Source: Erysipelotrichaceae bacterium
Lineage (GTDB): Bacteria; Bacillota_I; Bacilli_A; Erysipelotrichales; Erysipelotrichaceae
Direction of reading: 5' to 3'
DNA: 64,000 nt
Assembly (NCBI GenBank): GCA_017512885.1
Contig: JAFWEP010000047.1
Location: 56,457 to 120,456, forward strand
This document shows positions 62,101 to 64,000 of this stretch, one piece after another. The first letter of the stretch is position 1. Every line of letters starts with the position of its first letter. Under the pieces are notes generated by a model that was not told where the DNA came from, searched no databases, and worked only from the letters and a program-made list of their open reading frames with translations. A program made the position numbers and the translations under genes.

Positions 62101-64000
62101 ACCCGCACGGAGCTGGGCGGCTATAAGCAGGTTACCGTGACCGGCCTCTACGGTCAGACCTTTGAACAGGCTGGCTCTTCCTGGCCGAACACCCAAAGGT
62201 GGAATGAATCGCGCAATGGTCAGGGAACTACTCAGACGATCCTGTCCGGTTTCTCCAAAGAAGACGATTCTTACAAACTCTACGATCAGGGTTCGAGCGG
62301 GAACAATACGATTTATCATCATATTCAGACACTCAACGGAAATTATTCGCAGAGCAGCGATTATACCTTTGAAGCGAAAACTACGGAGCCCTCGATTAAT
62401 TTCACCTTCGAAAACAAGTTCGATGGGTTCAAGGTGGCGAGTTATTCAACGAGCGATGAAGGATTCCGACAGAACGGCGGCGCGCATACGGTCACTGCCG
62501 GTTCTGAGAGAGAAGGGCTGAGTCTTCCTCTCCATATCTACCATACCCGTGACAAGGAGACTCTGACTTATTACAGCGACGGCGCTGTGGTAAAGACCGT
62601 CAGCGGTATCTATTATGAGACTCCGCTGAATGACTACAACTACACGCTGGAACAGGTCGGACTGCCGGAGAAAGATCATTACGAATTCAAAGGCTGGTAT
62701 GCCGATGAAGCATGCACGCAGCTGTTTGACTTCCGCGGTACGATGCCGGCTGCAAACGTAGCAGTTTATGCCAAGTGGGAGCCGATGCACTACCAGATCA
62801 ATGTCGATCCGGCGGGCGGTGTCATCGATCCCTCGATCGGTTCCACTTACTTCTGGAAGACCTATGGTGAGACCTTCGATGCCTACACGATCGCACGCAA
62901 CTACATCGAAGATCCCAATGGCACTTATAAGTATGTCTATGTAGACGGTGCAGATGATCCGGACGGAAATATCAATGTCCGTACAGCGACCTATGTGGAA
63001 GCAGAAGCAGGCTATGAAGGACAGAAATACCGTCCGATGACGAATGCTGATCCGGAATACCATTTCGTCGGCTGGTATGTCGTTGATGCTGACGGCAATA
63101 CGACGAGCACGCCTTATGACTTCCGTACGGAAGTCGAAGGTCCGGTTCGCATCCGTGCGGTCTGGACGCTGAGCGGCAAATACCAGGTCCAGTACAATCC
63201 GACGGAAACGCTGGACAGCAAGACGGTCAGCGGAACGTTCACACAGACGGATCCGGAAGCATTCTATGCCGATGGCGCGGAGATCATCCTGCCGGCCGGT
63301 CCGAGCGATGTCACGCAGGGCTATGTCTTTGAAGGATGGCAGGTCGTCGATACGAACCATGAAGCCCTGGATGAGCATATCTACCAGCCCGGTGATACGC
63401 TGAAACTGAAAGCCGGTGCCTGGGCAGACTCCAATAAGGTCATTCATATCAATGCTCATTATTCCAAGGTCGAAACATCGGATATCCCGGTATCGATCAC
63501 TTTCGTCAAGTTCGATGCGAACGGCGGTACGACATCCGTTACCGCTGATGAGGAAAACCATATCAGCGTTTCCGGCAATATCGTAACGATCGATGCGCTG
63601 CAGATCAATAAGAGCTTCACGACTTACGGAGCCGATGAATTCACCAGAGAAGGCTACACATTAGCCGGCTGGGCATTTACGGCTGATGCAACGGAAGCGA
63701 AGTTTGAAGCAAACGCAGTAGTAGCGGCCGATAATCTCGATAAGAGTGCTTCGGATCCGGGCAATACGACAGCAAATACGCTTTATGCGGTCTGGAATGT
63801 TGTCATTAACTATGAAGCAACAACAGGAGGCACTGTTGATCCTGAAAGTGAGACAGTGACCCCCACCGGTACAGCTGCCGGTTCTACCGCAACTGCAAGC
63901 GATGACTACGAGTTCGTCAACTGGACAGACGCAGAAGGAAACGAAGTCGGCACGGATGCCAAGTTCGTTCCGGCAAAGGTCGACGGCAAGAACGTCGCTG
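59179..64000 (+). CDS. Giant surface adhesin 2, 3' end outside the window
   Basis: The frame is open from ATG 59179 (AGGAGG upstream) to the window end: 1607 codons and counting. The start KVLITLLVMTMAVRELPLTR, the Ala/Glu/Pro-rich stalk (about 30-235, repeats of ETEAPAETE), and the next domain (about 240-470, GAFYKGTEMIVKPIDTAQVY) parallel adhesin 1. The rest is InlB-B-like repeats (GYSFDGWYKGSQDEEG, TTLYGKWT; HYEFKGWYADEACTQLFDF) with an unusual Tyr/Asn/Gly-rich stretch (about 835-1000, YTKRGNNYNPSSYNGNN). The anchor is beyond the window. Probably a tandem duplicate of adhesin 1 with diverged repeats. Confidence 0.88.
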   Translation, partial: MKKLKKVLITLLVMTMAVRELPLTRIIADETPGEGETVQEIGEAPAGSEEVSAEITVEEHAPAAVEEPVSVPTREEAPAAEPVKEEAPAVAEAPAAEETPAAAEEAAPEPEKEEAPAPVTEETVPETEEAPAETPAEAPVEEEKKDEEELVTFEASEGGSVSVEISEPEEAPAEEESEEVPEVPETEAPADEAAEEPEEPVIEVTLPAETEAPAETEAPAETEVPEETEMPAETEAPAEEDHTVVFQSEENGYVQTAEEEKSEKKTVSNKDALVYVEAVPAEGYQFVCWEKNGEFFSDKARIEANELELYKGDIYTAKFEKIEEAEEEPQPEEKPMPAVTFNGSANSVYVKVVAPEGAFYKGTEMIVKPIDTAQVYDLVNDATEKEVRNALAVDISFWYEGEEVEPAAPVKVSLRTDAIDTIDSVVHIEDNQNTEVLNDASITNTDSLSKAEFETGGFSIYVIVEDETFRRTYQFVNEVVEGSASAYTFTNKAGETVDNQIIKNGDELEPVGEPYQSGKTFLGWYLLSGSDGSFAYTDTKLGFETAINDVTADETVYVAPKYEAVYYVTFHETVEGAEEDILQTKKVVYTSGSDANKVLISDVIAPQPDSTHVFFGWKNGETEYKVYNEDNSQIVETYIENVESDLDLRPLFVEAYWLRFVSGETGSRASYVPAQFVLAQDSVTKLPVPTRTGYSFDGWYKGSQDEEGSITYGDQVTNGSGTVINPASGLKLTEETTLYGKWTADTDATYTVVIWKQKVTDSKDATVAEKTYDYESSEVRSGTTDEEVSASAADTGKTFTGFHYAYTAQNSSVIKADGSTVINVYYDRDLKAINFYYQNGHAPEGADTAYNYNPTSSDEGTQYGLLPDGSYVQLTKTEASSTEVVFYAFEDGGVEYRGTFYTKRGNNYNPSSYNGNNLPPEGDRTQYYGYYEGGGCGGESGYAKIERRTRQDVDYGWSYTNAEGESVPYTGTRYTRTELGGYKQVTVTGLYGQTFEQAGSSWPNTQRWNESRNGQGTTQTILSGFSKEDDSYKLYDQGSSGNNTIYHHIQTLNGNYSQSSDYTFEAKTTEPSINFTFENKFDGFKVASYSTSDEGFRQNGGAHTVTAGSEREGLSLPLHIYHTRDKETLTYYSDGAVVKTVSGIYYETPLNDYNYTLEQVGLPEKDHYEFKGWYADEACTQLFDFRGTMPAANVAVYAKWEPMHYQINVDPAGGVIDPSIGSTYFWKTYGETFDAYTIARNYIEDPNGTYKYVYVDGADDPDGNINVRTATYVEAEAGYEGQKYRPMTNADPEYHFVGWYVVDADGNTTSTPYDFRTEVEGPVRIRAVWTLSGKYQVQYNPTETLDSKTVSGTFTQTDPEAFYADGAEIILPAGPSDVTQGYVFEGWQVVDTNHEALDEHIYQPGDTLKLKAGAWADSNKVIHINAHYSKVETSDIPVSITFVKFDANGGTTSVTADEENHISVSGNIVTIDALQINKSFTTYGADEFTREGYTLAGWAFTADATEAKFEANAVVAADNLDKSASDPGNTTANTLYAVWNVVINYEATTGGTVDPESETVTPTGTAAGSTATASDDYEFVNWTDAEGNEVGTDAKFVPAKVDGKNVA

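Noticed and set aside
1..64000. tRNA, rRNA, CRISPR arrays, known riboswitches, replication origin
   Set aside because: No cloverleaf, rRNA signature, regular repeat-spacer array, known aptamer fold or DnaA-box cluster was recognised by eye on either strand; small or diverged elements could have been missed.

Overview
The window is chromosomal DNA of a low-GC-clade Gram-positive (Bacillota), although the base composition here is fairly GC-rich. Evidence is a complete S10/spc/alpha-type ribosomal run with the zinc-type S14, a Cys4-lid adenylate kinase, FtsEX with its hydrolase, a c-di-AMP receptor of the DarA type, and very large InlB/MucBP-type surface proteins. The gene set fits the Erysipelotrichia best. 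That placement is an inference: no rRNA gene is present to test it.

1-8.9 kb is the ribosomal/secretion/transcription operon: rplN(3' end)-rplX-rplE-rpsN-rpsH-rplF-rplR-rpsE-rplO-secY-adk-map-infA-rpmJ-rpsM-rpsK-rpoA-rplQ. It lacks rpmD and has an extended S5. 8.9-24.3 kb is housekeeping: gamma-carbonic anhydrase fold protein, DarA, YitT, the ftsE-ftsX-M23 hydrolase-S41 protease division/cell-wall cluster, uvrB, a TetR regulator, a UvrD/PcrA helicase and an M16C peptidase. Five genes in the window start exactly six bases after a -10 box, which suggests leaderless mRNAs.

24.3-47.8 kb is an accessory region full of small defence or addiction modules: HTH-MntA/HepT, a duplicated type I toxin/antisense-RNA locus, a fused HigB-HigA, HicAB, and a more AT-rich PLD-helicase-DUF3427 gene followed by a Nudix gene. 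The most striking content is a family of ORF6N (KilA-N-like)/PLD-like genes in three loci on both strands (32.4-33.9, 36.6-37.85 and 45.2-47.3 kb). Each locus has one full gene preceded by truncated or decayed copies of the N-terminal half. Every copy, intact or decayed, carries its own different DNA palindrome (6-17 bp arms, 1-9 bp centre) at the same codon position in the hypervariable segment. A 107-bp perfect inverted repeat links two of the loci. I read this as a cassette-style allele-diversification system with DNA-level constraint inside a coding region.

47.8-51.3 kb is a c-di-GMP signalling operon (REC-degenerate GGDEF-EAL, HPt, membrane diguanylate cyclase). 51.4-64 kb holds two paralogous giant surface proteins sharing an unusual signal sequence and a leader motif. 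The first has a frameshift separating its body from the rest of its membrane anchor; the second runs off the window. No rRNA, tRNA, CRISPR array or insertion sequence was recognised. No stretch over 300 bases is without annotation.
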